From the NCBI RefSeq assembly GCF_004006665.1, contig NZ_QOCL01000003.1, positions 248,001-312,000 on the forward strand: a stretch of DNA of 64,000 nt, given 5' to 3'. Below the pieces are notes generated by a model that made no database searches, was not told the DNA's origin, and saw only the letters and a program-made list of their open reading frames with translations. The position numbers and the translations under genes were made by a program. How positions within the stretch are numbered: the stretch's first letter is position 1; the number at the start of each line of letters is the position of its first letter. The stretch is from Halobacteriovorax sp. HLS. GTDB taxonomy: Bacteria; Bdellovibrionota; Bacteriovoracia; Bacteriovoracales; Bacteriovoracaceae. Of this stretch, positions 43,408-53,100 are shown piece after piece.

Positions 43408-44116
43408 AAAAGACCTACTAACAGCTCGCTTTAATGAGCTACGTAAAAATATTGTCGGAGTAAATTCCGAGCAAAAAAAAGCACAGATTACTTTAGTCGC
43501 AGTGACAAAGTACAGTCCTATTGAAGATATTCAATATTCATACGAAATTGGTCATAGGGCCTTTGGTGAAAACCGAGTCCTAGACTTACAAGAAAAGGCC
43601 GATAGCTTTGCAGCTGAAGGCATAACAGATATTGAATGGCACTTTATTGGTCACTTACAGTCTAATAAAGTTATTCGGCTGCTTAAAACTCCAGGCCTCA
43701 AATATATTCACTCTGTTGATTCATTATCACTACTACAAAATATTCTAACTAAAGAAGATCAACTACGATCTGATCGAGTAGGTTTATTCTTACAAGTTAA
43801 TACAAGTGATGAAGATGAGAAATATGGCTTTCCCACTTATGACTCACTAGCTGGGGCGCTAAATTTATTTCTTGAGGCCACTGACTCAAAGTTCTTTCTC
43901 GCTGGTCTGATGACAATGGGAAAAATTAGAACTGATAATCAAATTGATGATGCTAGAAAATGCTTTATCAAATTAAAAGAATATAGGCATAGACTATTTG
44001 AAGACTTTGGCGTTGAAGGGCTGAAACTCTCTATGGGGATGAGTGCTGACTATATTGTTGCCATTGAAGAAGGGGCCGATTTCATACGTGTTGGTTCTAC
44101 TATTTTCTCAGAATAA
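43400..44116 (+). CDS. yggS: YggS/PLPBP family pyridoxal-phosphate homeostasis protein
   Basis: 238 residues forming a single PLP-binding TIM barrel. The PLP lysine is in LVAVTKYS (~37), followed by FGENRVLDL, HFIGHLQSNKV (the family signature), the HSVDS segment and C-terminal LSMGMSADYIVAIEEGADFIRVGSTIF. YggS controls the free PLP pool and amino-acid balance; it has no known catalytic activity. Last gene of the glpX row. Confidence 0.96.
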   Translation: MNRKDLLTARFNELRKNIVGVNSEQKKAQITLVAVTKYSPIEDIQYSYEIGHRAFGENRVLDLQEKADSFAAEGITDIEWHFIGHLQSNKVIRLLKTPGLKYIHSVDSLSLLQNILTKEDQLRSDRVGLFLQVNTSDEDEKYGFPTYDSLAGALNLFLEATDSKFFLAGLMTMGKIRTDNQIDDARKCFIKLKEYRHRLFEDFGVEGLKLSMGMSADYIVAIEEGADFIRVGSTIFSE

Positions 44117-44235
44117 GCATCTAATCCATCTAATAATACCATCAAATGTATCTATTTATCATATATAGCAATCATAAGTATTTGATATTACTTGGATACT
44201 CTTCTTGGAAGTTCATTCTTATGCCTTTTATAAGT

Positions 44236-44264
44236 TTGACATTAATGAAGCATGGGGTTAAAAA
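44236..44264 (+). promoter_or_regulatory. Candidate vegetative promoter of the 2OG oxygenase gene
   Basis: Perfect -35 TTGACA (44236-44241), 17-base spacer, TAAAAA (44259-44264), 42 bp upstream of the ATG at 44307. Confidence 0.45.
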
Positions 44265-44306
44265 ACTTCAATATTATTTATGTTATTAGTATTTAACGGA
44301 GCAGTT

Positions 44307-45254
44307 ATGACAAACGAAACAGTAAGAAAGGTACCTGAATTAAGTCTATTAAATTATATAAATGGATCAAGTTCTGACCAGATTAGTTTTGTAGATAACC
44401 TCATGTATGGACTTAAAGAGTATGGTTTTATTGTTTTAAAAGATCATACTGTCGATCAGCATAAAGTTGATAAGGCCTATGAATATTTAAGTGAATTCTA
44501 CGCTCTACCAGTAAGTGTAAAAGAAAAGTACTGTGCTAATAACGGCGGTCAACGTGGTTATACGCCTTTTAAAGTAGAGCATGCAAAGGATAATGATAAC
44601 CCTGATCTTAAAGAGTTTTGGCACGTAGGAAGAGAGCTTGCTGCAACTTCACCATATAAAGGTATCTACCCTGAAAATATTTGGCCTACTGAAGTTCCAG
44701 AGTTTAAAAATACATTTAATGAACTTTATAACTCTATGGATGCAACATCAGTTGTACTGTTAGAAGCGATTGGAAAAGGCCTAGACCTTCCTGAAAATTA
44801 CTTTAGATCAATGGTAAATGATGGTAACTCAATCCTTAGAGCAATTCATTATCCTCCTACTAAAGGCGAAGATACGAAGAATTCTATCCGAGCAGCTGCC
44901 CATGAAGATATTAATCTAATTACAATGTTAGTTGGTGCGACTGAATCTGGCCTAGAATTACTAGATAAAGACGGAACTTGGCTTGCTGTTCAATCATCTC
45001 CAGGTGAGATCGTTGTAGATACTGGTGACATGATGAGTAGACTTACAAATAATGTTCTCCCTGCAACTACTCATAGGGTTGTTAATCCTACCAATGATGG
45101 CTCAAGAAGGTTCTCTATGCCTTTCTTTGTTCACCCTCATTCAAATGCAAACCTTAGCTGCGTTCCTAGTTGTATAGGGGATGGTGCTAAGTTTGAAGAT
45201 ATCACTGCAGGTGACTTTCTTATCCAAAGACTAAAAGAAATTGGTCTATATTAA
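44307..45254 (+). CDS. Isopenicillin-N-synthase-like 2-oxoglutarate/Fe(II) dioxygenase
   Basis: 315 residues from the ATG at 44307 (GGAG five bases upstream). The N-terminal non-haem dioxygenase domain has EYGFIVLKDH and FYALPVSVKEKY. The C-terminal jelly roll binds iron through H199-x-D201 (AAAHEDINLITML) and H256 (ATTHRVVN), and the 2OG carboxylate via R268-x-S270 (RRFSMPFF). The HEDINLITML form is seen in bacterial IPNS-like oxygenases of unknown substrate. It hydroxylates, desaturates or cyclises a small molecule. A hairpin separates it from the diiron-oxygenase operon. Confidence 0.92.
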   Translation: MTNETVRKVPELSLLNYINGSSSDQISFVDNLMYGLKEYGFIVLKDHTVDQHKVDKAYEYLSEFYALPVSVKEKYCANNGGQRGYTPFKVEHAKDNDNPDLKEFWHVGRELAATSPYKGIYPENIWPTEVPEFKNTFNELYNSMDATSVVLLEAIGKGLDLPENYFRSMVNDGNSILRAIHYPPTKGEDTKNSIRAAAHEDINLITMLVGATESGLELLDKDGTWLAVQSSPGEIVVDTGDMMSRLTNNVLPATTHRVVNPTNDGSRRFSMPFFVHPHSNANLSCVPSCIGDGAKFEDITAGDFLIQRLKEIGLY

Positions 45255-45268
45255 TTAAAAAATTCCTA

Positions 45269-45294
45269 CCAGAGGTGTGTCCGCCTCTGGTTCT
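45269..45294 (+). terminator. Probable terminator after the 2OG oxygenase
   Basis: Seven-bp stem CCAGAGG / CCTCTGG, loop of 8 bases, followed by TTCT and a weak T-rich stretch. Imperfect T-tract, so partial readthrough is possible. Confidence 0.55.
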
Positions 45295-45412
45295 ATAATT
45301 GTCTTTTCAGTAACTTATCTAGTGTTTAATCTCCTGACACCCCTGTAAACAATACTCAACTAAGTCAATAAAAATAACTTTCTTGCTAAAGTGATTATAA
45401 CTAAAGGAAGTT

Positions 45413-46417
45413 ATGAAATTTGATATCTATGACGAGCGTAAATTAGCTCGTCAATTGCAAATTCAAAAAAAGAAATCATGGGACTTTGATAAAGATATTC
45501 ATTGGGAAATGGGTATTGACCTAAACAAGTCTCTATTGCCTCTAGATAATAATAGAGCGCTATTTCCAAATGCCTCACAAGAGGAGCTTAAAGTTATTTC
45601 TCAGCTGATGGGTCTAATTGTAGCTTCTACGATCTCTCAACTTGAGGAAGTTGCCTGCAAGTTGAAAGTACCCGTATGGGAGAAGTTTCTAAACAAACAT
45701 CCAGTGAATCCAGAACTATTTGCATTAGGTGAACAATTCTTTGAAGAAGAGAAGAAGCACGCAAGAACTTTTAAAAGATATATCAATATGTTTGCAAGTG
45801 AAGTAAATATTGATCCTGACGATTTAAGTTCTATTTTACCAAGCTCAGAAAATTCAAGCATCGAAAAAATATATACTCTCAATTCTAATATGGGTGGCAT
45901 GGCCATGTGGTGGCTAATAAGTGCTGTAGAAGAAGAGGCGATTCTTTTTTATCACTTCCTACATGAAGTAAAAGATTCAGTTGATCCGCTTTATTATCAA
46001 ATTCATAGATGTCACTTTGAAGAAGAAGTTCGTCATAAGAGTTATGCTCAGATGATGCTTGAAGTTCATAAAGAATTTGAATCTGGACCAGTTTCACAAA
46101 TGTTCAAGAAGGTTGATTTTATTACGGCCGAAGTTCTAAATATGACATGGACATTCAAACAACTATTGAAAGTTAAGAAATTAAAGAAGTATAAGAATCA
46201 TCATCAGTTCTTTGCTACATTATCTAAAAGTATAGATCATATTTCTAATATGTCGTACTACCAGTTAATGCATACTTTATTTAACTCGACACCATATATT
46301 TCTCATACTCTACATCTATCGGAACATAAGCATGTAAAAGAGATGTTAAGTCGATATAAAGGCCTAAAGCTACCAATACCAAGTTCATCTCTAGGAGATA
46401 TTAAGTGTATTGTATAG
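45413..46417 (+). CDS. AurF-like non-haem diiron oxygenase
   Basis: 334 residues, no signal peptide. Metal ligands expected for the AurF/CmlI N-oxygenase family can be laid out in order: Glu at ~78/79 (SQLEEVACK), E113-xx-H116 (EEEKKHART), Glu at ~173-175 (AVEEEAILFYHF), then H201-xxx-E205-xx-H208 (HFEEEVRHKSY). AurF family enzymes oxidise aryl amines to nitro compounds; other members oxidise C-H bonds, so substrate cannot be stated. SD AAAGGAAG. First gene of a four-gene row; the next gene overlaps by 13 bases. Confidence 0.8.
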   Translation: MKFDIYDERKLARQLQIQKKKSWDFDKDIHWEMGIDLNKSLLPLDNNRALFPNASQEELKVISQLMGLIVASTISQLEEVACKLKVPVWEKFLNKHPVNPELFALGEQFFEEEKKHARTFKRYINMFASEVNIDPDDLSSILPSSENSSIEKIYTLNSNMGGMAMWWLISAVEEEAILFYHFLHEVKDSVDPLYYQIHRCHFEEEVRHKSYAQMMLEVHKEFESGPVSQMFKKVDFITAEVLNMTWTFKQLLKVKKLKKYKNHHQFFATLSKSIDHISNMSYYQLMHTLFNSTPYISHTLHLSEHKHVKEMLSRYKGLKLPIPSSSLGDIKCIV

Positions 46418-47247
46418 ATACGATCATTCGAGGTGGTCAGAAAATTTACTTTATTAATGAAAATCATGACGAACAAAGAGATCTTGTTATTATGTTTCAT
46501 GGTTTTCCTGATACTGCATATGGCTTTGATAAACAAATCACTCAGCTTAAAAAGAAGTATAATGTTATTGTTCCTTTTATGCATGGGACTCTAAATAATA
46601 CTGATATCAGCTTTAAGAGAATCCACCCTAGAGAAATTATACTCGATGTTCAGGCCTTACTAAAAAAGTTTAACCCTTCAGAGAAGAGACGGGTTTTCTT
46701 AGTAGGTCACGATCTAGGATGTTTTACAGCGGTTGGAACCTATGAGGCATTTCCATATCATATTAAAGGTCTAGTCCATATTAATGGTCTTGGATTACAA
46801 CAGTTTTATTCTAGAAGATTTAACCTCTCTCAAATATTAAAGTCATACTATGTATTTCTTGTGCAATTGAGTCTTGTTCGCTTCATAGTAACAAAGTTAT
46901 TTCCTCAGTTCTTTTTGAATCTTATATATAGAATGTCATTGATTGATAAAAATAATAAAATCTATCAAAATGATAATTCCGTCTTTAAGGGAATTGAGAT
47001 TTATAAACACCTATTTAGAAAGGTCTTTACCTACATTGGAGCACCAAGACAGAAGGTGCGGGTTCCAGCTCTATTTGTTTGGGGAAACAAAGATAAGTTT
47101 TTAGATATTCCTAGTACTGATGAAATAAATCAATTCTATGATAACGCTCAGATAAGAATTTTACGAGGTGGCCATTGGGCACATCATAGCAGTGGGGATC
47201 AATTTAATAGAATTCTCGATAACTGGTTAGGTTTAGCGAATGAATAA
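46405..47247 (+). CDS. Alpha/beta hydrolase of epoxide-hydrolase type
   Basis: 280 residues from a GTG at 46405 with AGGAG seven bases upstream, inside the diiron gene. The oxyanion region HGFPD (~32) and nucleophile elbow GHDLGC (Asp103) are those of epoxide hydrolases and haloalkane dehalogenases, not Ser esterases. Acid D230 (VWGNKDKFL) and base H257 (RGGHWAHH) complete the triad. The cap region is hydrophobic (YYVFLVQLSLVRFIV), suggesting a lipophilic substrate or membrane contact. Its stop overlaps the first desaturase start by eight bases. Confidence 0.85.
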   Translation: MYCIDTIIRGGQKIYFINENHDEQRDLVIMFHGFPDTAYGFDKQITQLKKKYNVIVPFMHGTLNNTDISFKRIHPREIILDVQALLKKFNPSEKRRVFLVGHDLGCFTAVGTYEAFPYHIKGLVHINGLGLQQFYSRRFNLSQILKSYYVFLVQLSLVRFIVTKLFPQFFLNLIYRMSLIDKNNKIYQNDNSVFKGIEIYKHLFRKVFTYIGAPRQKVRVPALFVWGNKDKFLDIPSTDEINQFYDNAQIRILRGGHWAHHSSGDQFNRILDNWLGLANE

Positions 47248-48124
47248 ATTCAAAAAAAATCCAAATTATCTACTAAGTTATAGTATAGCTCATTGCATAT
47301 TCTTCGCAGTGATTTGTTTATTACTAGCAGCTTTTAAGGGATTTTCTTATGAAGTTAACTTCAAGTCATATGATTCTCTTGTTGTCTTGTTGGCCATTAT
47401 TCTATGTGGTCTTCCTTCTAGTGTGTTACATAACTGTGCTCATCGTAATGTTGGCCCAAGATTTACTAACGACTTAATAGGAGAGTTCTTAGGAACTCTC
47501 ATGCTCTATGGCTATAGGGGCTTTACTCTTGGTCATATGTTTCACCATAAATATCCTGATAATCCTGAGTTTGATCCACATCCTCCTAGGGGCTATTCGT
47601 TTCTAAGATTTGTGATCTCTCCTGTAAAGGCAACATTAATCATTATAGAAAGAGCATACTTTAAATTCTTTGGAAATAACTCTAAAACTAGGGCCAATAT
47701 TTCTATGCAAAAAACATTCTTCAACGTTTCGATTGCTTTAAAGGTTTTGTTTTGGTTTTTAGTCTTTGGGCTGAAGTACTTTCTAATTTTCTATTTACCG
47801 CTTTATGTATTAAATATATTTGTTTTTGCACATATTAACTACGCAACTCATATTGAAAATAGTGAAGGTAACTCTGAGATCATCAATCTTAAAGACGGCC
47901 TATATTATAAGTTTGTAAACTTGGTGTCTTTCGGTGGTTATTATCATAAGAATCACCATTTAAGACCACAGGTTTTTAATCCTTCAAAGATAATTGAAAG
48001 TGATGAAAATTATATTAGTTATGTTCCAGAGATTGATCTTAAGACTCCTAAAAGAAGCAAGATTTTTGAATTAAAATTAGTTAATGGTCTTGAGCAACTC
48101 TCTAAAAAGTTAAATTTAGAATAG
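47240..48124 (+). CDS. Membrane fatty-acid-desaturase-like diiron enzyme (copy 1)
   Basis: 294 residues with four or more membrane segments. Three histidine boxes of the membrane desaturase/hydroxylase superfamily: H64-x3-H68 (HNCAH), H99-xx-HH (HMFHH) and H236-xx-HH (HKNHH), plus accessory His in FAHINYATH. These bind two irons for O2-dependent desaturation or hydroxylation of a lipid or alkyl chain. The conserved FDPHPPRG after box 2 is shared with the next gene. Overlaps the upstream hydrolase by eight bases. Confidence 0.88.
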   Translation: MNKFKKNPNYLLSYSIAHCIFFAVICLLLAAFKGFSYEVNFKSYDSLVVLLAIILCGLPSSVLHNCAHRNVGPRFTNDLIGEFLGTLMLYGYRGFTLGHMFHHKYPDNPEFDPHPPRGYSFLRFVISPVKATLIIIERAYFKFFGNNSKTRANISMQKTFFNVSIALKVLFWFLVFGLKYFLIFYLPLYVLNIFVFAHINYATHIENSEGNSEIINLKDGLYYKFVNLVSFGGYYHKNHHLRPQVFNPSKIIESDENYISYVPEIDLKTPKRSKIFELKLVNGLEQLSKKLNLE

Positions 48125-48131
48125 GTTAATT

Positions 48132-48944
48132 ATGAATAAGTACAAGAAAGATCCAAATTACTTTTTAGACTACTTTATAAATAATATATTTATTTTCTCT
48201 ATACTTATAGTAGCTTTGATTCTTATTAAAAATGATTACTTCTCTTTTAATATAACTGGACTTAGTTTTCTCCTTATTCCCGTAGGTTTACTCTTAGGTC
48301 TTGTTGTCGCAACTGCTTTTCATAATGCAAGTCATGGCAATATTAGGCCCAGAATATTAAATACCGTCGTAGGAGAGCTCTGTGGAGCAATTGCCCTTGA
48401 TGGTATGAGAAATTTTCGTGTTGGTCACATGTTACATCATATACATTCAGATGACCCTATTCTTGATCCTCATCCTCCGCATGGACTAACATTTATTGAA
48501 TTCATTAAGACATCCAAGAATAAAACAATCAGTGTTCTTATTTCTAAGTATTATGAATATCATGGTGATACTTCGAGTAGTAGATCTAATATTGAAAAAC
48601 AGCTTATCTGTTATAAATTCTCAGTTGTACTTAAACTTGTATTTTGGTTTTTATTGCTTGGGCCTATTGGTTTTTTCTTTTTCTATGGTCCTACTTTTTT
48701 AACATACTTTCTGGGTTTTGCTCACCTTAATTATATCTCACATGGCCTTGATGATAAGGGAGACGAGGTGATGTTTAATCATGACGGAGGAGTTTTCTAT
48801 ACTTTTATGAACTTCATGACGGCAGGTGGCTACTATCATAAGAATCATCACAAGTATCCAGGACTTTATAATCCTAAAAGAATAGACTTATTAGTATCAA
48901 ATAAAAGTGAAAAATTTAAAATCTCAGACCAACAGACAACTTAG
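48132..48944 (+). CDS. Membrane fatty-acid-desaturase-like diiron enzyme (copy 2)
   Basis: 270 residues. Clearly a tandem paralogue of the preceding gene: the same opening (MNKYKKDPNY), the same box positions H64/H68 (HNASH), H99/H102/H103 (HMLHH) and H236/H239/H240 (HKNHH), and LDPHPPHG after box 2. The copy is well diverged between boxes and 24 residues shorter at the C-terminus, so the two probably act on different positions or substrates. Seven bases separate the genes. Its 3' end overlaps a convergent gene by 29 bp. Confidence 0.88.
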   Translation: MNKYKKDPNYFLDYFINNIFIFSILIVALILIKNDYFSFNITGLSFLLIPVGLLLGLVVATAFHNASHGNIRPRILNTVVGELCGAIALDGMRNFRVGHMLHHIHSDDPILDPHPPHGLTFIEFIKTSKNKTISVLISKYYEYHGDTSSSRSNIEKQLICYKFSVVLKLVFWFLLLGPIGFFFFYGPTFLTYFLGFAHLNYISHGLDDKGDEVMFNHDGGVFYTFMNFMTAGGYYHKNHHKYPGLYNPKRIDLLVSNKSEKFKISDQQTT

Positions 48945-49821
48945 AATTTACCATTCCTGTTTCCTGTTCTTCACCTTCGGTGAAGATTTCACTTGCTACG
49001 ATACTTTCAATCTGTAGTTCGATAAGTAGGGAGAAGAAAGACTCTTTTGGAACGGTTTCATAACCAAATCTGAAGTAGGGAAGAAGAGTTGCACTACCTG
49101 TTTTAACATTATCTCCAACCTCTGTAGATGATCTTCCAATACCACCTCCAAGACCAGCATATAGGTGAGATCTTGAATTTCTAAAATCATTGAAGTGATA
49201 GGTCACATCGCCAATTAGGAAGTAGCGTGTAGAGGGAATAATTCTCTCTGGATTTGTTCCTTCGTAAGAATCTGTGTCATATCTTAGACCTGCACCAAAC
49301 TCTAAGTTTCTATTTAATCTATTCGAGTATAGTGCCTCTAAGTGTACTCCTGATCTTGGTCCTAGTGTTTCTGCTTGAACTTCAGATGTAGACTGGCTAA
49401 GAGATCGTGAGTAAGACGTTCTAAATGAGAGGTATGATCTTGTTACTGATCTAAGAAAATTCTCTTCTTTTTGAGCTTCAACCTCTTTAAGTTTTGTAAT
49501 GATCACTTCATTCCAAACTCTCTCAAGTGAAGAGGTGAAAGTTACGATTTCATCCCTTTTAAATGGGACGGTTGCTTCTTTATCAAGCATCGTCCAAAGA
49601 GAGTAGTGTCTCGTAACTTCCTTGGCCCTAGCAGTGAAAGAAATATCTGAAGTTGAAAAAAGTGATACTTGTCCTTGGGAGACACCAGCATCTCTTCCTT
49701 TTCTGATAACAAAAGTCTTTGCTTGCTTTGAAACAGATTGCACGATCACAAGATTTTCATTGGCGAAAACTGGAGTGGACAATGCCAAGCATAGAATAAA
49801 AAGAAGAAAAGATTTTCTCAT
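48916..49821 (-). CDS. Exported outer-membrane-beta-barrel-like protein
   Basis: 301 residues from the ATG at 49821; an upstream TTG (49839) is also possible, and neither has a clear SD. Signal peptide MRKSFLLFILCLALSTPVFA. An N-terminal globular part (~25-120) is followed by a Gly/aromatic, strand-rich region (~130-301): GVHLEALYSN, LEFGAGLRYDTD, SHLYAGLGGGIG, ending in LSVGLRF with the C-terminal Phe typical of barrels recognised by BamA. Probably an 8-strand barrel. It may be unrelated to the desaturase operon that runs into it from the other strand. Confidence 0.65.
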   Translation of the reverse strand: MRKSFLLFILCLALSTPVFANENLVIVQSVSKQAKTFVIRKGRDAGVSQGQVSLFSTSDISFTARAKEVTRHYSLWTMLDKEATVPFKRDEIVTFTSSLERVWNEVIITKLKEVEAQKEENFLRSVTRSYLSFRTSYSRSLSQSTSEVQAETLGPRSGVHLEALYSNRLNRNLEFGAGLRYDTDSYEGTNPERIIPSTRYFLIGDVTYHFNDFRNSRSHLYAGLGGGIGRSSTEVGDNVKTGSATLLPYFRFGYETVPKESFFSLLIELQIESIVASEIFTEGEEQETGMVNSKLSVGLRF

Positions 49822-49986
49822 TAATACTATTTTAGTCAAAAAAACAAAATTTGAAAGGGGTAAGGGGTTCCTGATACCTGAGTGTTACAGTTGTATTTTT
49901 TTGTTAAATGACAATTTTATATGGCAATAATCTCGCAATATAGTTGATGAAATTTGTCTTAAAAATGCCTTAAGTGATCGAGTTTA

Positions 49987-50017
49987 TTGAAGTTATATAA
50001 CAAGTTTTCCCTATAAT
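49987..50017 (+). promoter_or_regulatory. Weak promoter candidate upstream of the large lipoprotein
   Basis: TATAAT at 50012-50017 with TTGAAG 19 bases before it, about 92 bp upstream of the ATG. The 288-bp interval 49822-50109 holds no gene I can support, only AT-rich DNA and this candidate. Confidence 0.25.
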
Positions 50018-50109
50018 TTTTAATTCTTTCAAAATATAAGAAAGCTTACGATTTTCTTAAAGGTTGTGTCCTAAGTTTTCGATAAGTTAGCTAGAGTATT
50101 GGGTAATTT

Positions 50110-53100
50110 ATGACTAAACGTTTGACAAATTTTTTAACTTTCGCATTTGCAATTTGTATTTTTGCATCTTGTGTTGCGGAAAAAAAATCTAAGTCTCCAA
50201 AGTGTGGAGTCGGCGAAGAGTTTAATAAAGTTTCTCAAAAATGTATCAACGTAAGACAGGCCCCGACTTCAACTCTTAATACGCTAGAAGTCTATGAAGA
50301 CTCTGGTTCTACACTTTTTACTCTTAACTACACTGATGTAAACAATGATCAAGCAATTGATTGTCAGGTCTTTGATACAGAGACAAATATTGAAATAAGA
50401 ACACCAATCCTTTCTAGTACAAAGGCCGATGCTCTAGCAATTCTTAATGAAATTAACTCATGCGCTGTTGGAGTAAATCCAATCACTCATCCAGTTGAGA
50501 GTGCGAGTGCAATTTCACAAATGAGCTTTGTTCAAATGGCCTATGATGCAATCCTTTCGACAGAAGATACAGTAGGACTTTATTCTGCATATAACCTTTT
50601 TTCCTCAAGAGTTGATAGCCTTGGTACATATTGCGAGTCAATTAGTGGCCAACCAATTCTTCAGTACTATGGAACTCTATCGAAGAATCTAAATACTGAG
50701 CTTAAGACTAAGGCCGAATGGATAAATAAGAGATGCTACTGTAGTGCCGGTCAATGTAGTGCTGAGCTGATTCCTGGCGAAAATATAAGTGGTGAATTTG
50801 GAATTTCTTATAATGTTACTGAAGGTGTAGATGGAACATCTGTAACTCGTCAAGTTCAGGTTTCTGTTATTCCTGTGAATGACCTACCTTACGCTGTTGA
50901 TTTTCATGTTACAGGACTTGAAAGTACAACAACGAGCTCACTACCAATTAATTTTACAATCCCTTTAGGACGTGATGTTGAAAGTGATCAATCATTTTCT
51001 TTAACATATGAAATCGTGACTCCTCCTGTGAATGGAACACTCACAAGCTGCTCTATTGCTAATGATGGCTCTCTGGCTAACGATAGAAATTGTTACTATA
51101 TCCCAACAGATAGTAACGCTGGTGTGACTCCGGCCGTAAATAAGATTGCTTCGTTAACTACACTTGGTGATAATGCAACTGACGGGATTCTGTATCAGGC
51201 AAAGACTGGTGGAGCAATGGGTGAGGCCATTTCTATCTTTTATAAGCAACATCCTTTATTAAATAGTGGCAATAATGTTCTTTTAGAGAAAACGGGACGT
51301 GAAATTACTATTTATATTGAAAATGAAAATACTTCAATTAAAGCAATTGTTGATGCAATTAATAATGATAAAGATATTTCTTCTTTTTTAACTGCGACCT
51401 CAACAAATACGGCAACAGAAAATACTAATATGCAAGAGGTCTCAGTGACTAAGGCATACCTTTCGGCCAGCAATACTCCTTTTGATACTTTTACTTATAG
51501 AGTAAGAGACGAGTCAGGTGTAAGTTTAGGGCTTGGTTATGGAAGTATTGATGTAGAGCTACAAGATGATCTTCCTGTTGCGGTACCGATTTCAAGTTTA
51601 GATCTAATTTTTACTGAAGATACTGAAAAGACACTTACTCTTTCGATTACAGATGCAGAAAATGACAACGCGGCACTTTGTTCAGTAAACCCAACTGATG
51701 CTACTTTTGTGGGTGCTCCTTCTACATCAAATCTTATTGAAAAAGGTACTTGTACTTGTTCTGGAACAGATCAGACTTGTACAGTGACATTAAAGCCTAA
51801 GCCTAATGTTACTGGTAATGCTTATTTTACTTGGAATATTACAGATGCAAACTCACAGGTAACAAGTACGCAATATGCTGTAGTGACAATAAATCCAGTT
51901 AATGATGTTCCTTTTGCAAGATATCTTTCAACTACTCATAATGAATCTGCGACAGCAACTGTTGATACAACACCTTATAGTTTTAGTTTTGCAAGTGGCC
52001 TCGATTTAGATGGAGACACCCTTACTTATACTTATCTAAATGATGGTGATATTGATGGAGGGACTTTAGGTGGATGTGTTGATGGTGCAAATAATATTAA
52101 TATTGCAACAACTTGTACTTTCTATCCTAAAGATGGAAATATTAATGGGGTCTCTACTACTCTTGCTAATGGAACGCTTGCTCATAATGGTGGAAGCATT
52201 ACATTTACTGCCAAGGCCTATGGCGAATCAGGAAACGATATAACTGTAAATTTAATTGGTGATGCGGGAGCTGCTAATTTTACTGAATATATAACGATAA
52301 CTTCTAATAGTATTATTAATGTCTACTTAGAGTTAGGTGTTAGTGATTTAAATGCAGTGAAAACTGCAATCGATTCACATCCATATGCTTCTGAACTTGT
52401 TTCTGTTGCGGTTGGTACAAATCAGCTTGTTATTGCAAATACTACGACAAACTTAAGTGGGGCCGAAATAAGTGCACATAAGTTTAACTATCAAGTCACT
52501 GACTCTTCTGGCCTAACAGCAAGAGGAACTTATCATATTAATATTACTCCTGTTGATGATACTCCAGTAATATGCCCGTATTCAACTTATCCTACAGTGA
52601 AAGATTGTGGACTAAGTGGGTGTGTGAACACTGGATCGCCAACAGTGAAAGGTTTTGTTCCAACAGCAGCTGACCTTTATTATTATGATTCACAGTCTGC
52701 AGTTTGTTATAAGAGTAGTGGAACAACTGGAGCATACACTTGGAGTATTTTTACTGATTATTCTTCAGTTATTCCAAATCAAATTGTTCACCAAAATGGT
52801 TCCATTAAAATTAATAATATTAAAATTGATGAAGGTGGTGCAGATACAACTGAAGACGCGAATACTATTCGTATCACAAATGTGGAAGTATTAGATTCAG
52901 GGCAAAATCTTGTTCCAATCAAAACTGAAAATATTAAATTCTACTATGGTGATGTTGCCGTACCTATGTGTCTTAATACAGGAACAACTCCGACAACAAT
53001 TTATAGCTGTGGTGGAAATCCAAATATTGGTGGAGCGGCCGGTGCTTCTTCACTCGATCTTGAAGACTTATCTATTGAGATTATTCCAACATCTTCAAAA

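Noticed and set aside
45637-46097. Two open minus-strand frames inside the diiron-oxygenase gene
   Set aside because: They lie opposite conserved metal-ligand motifs, have no SD and overlap each other in different frames.
46303-46584. Minus-strand frame across the junction of the diiron oxygenase and hydrolase genes
   Set aside because: Opposes two real genes with conserved motifs; composition is that of reverse-complement coding sequence.
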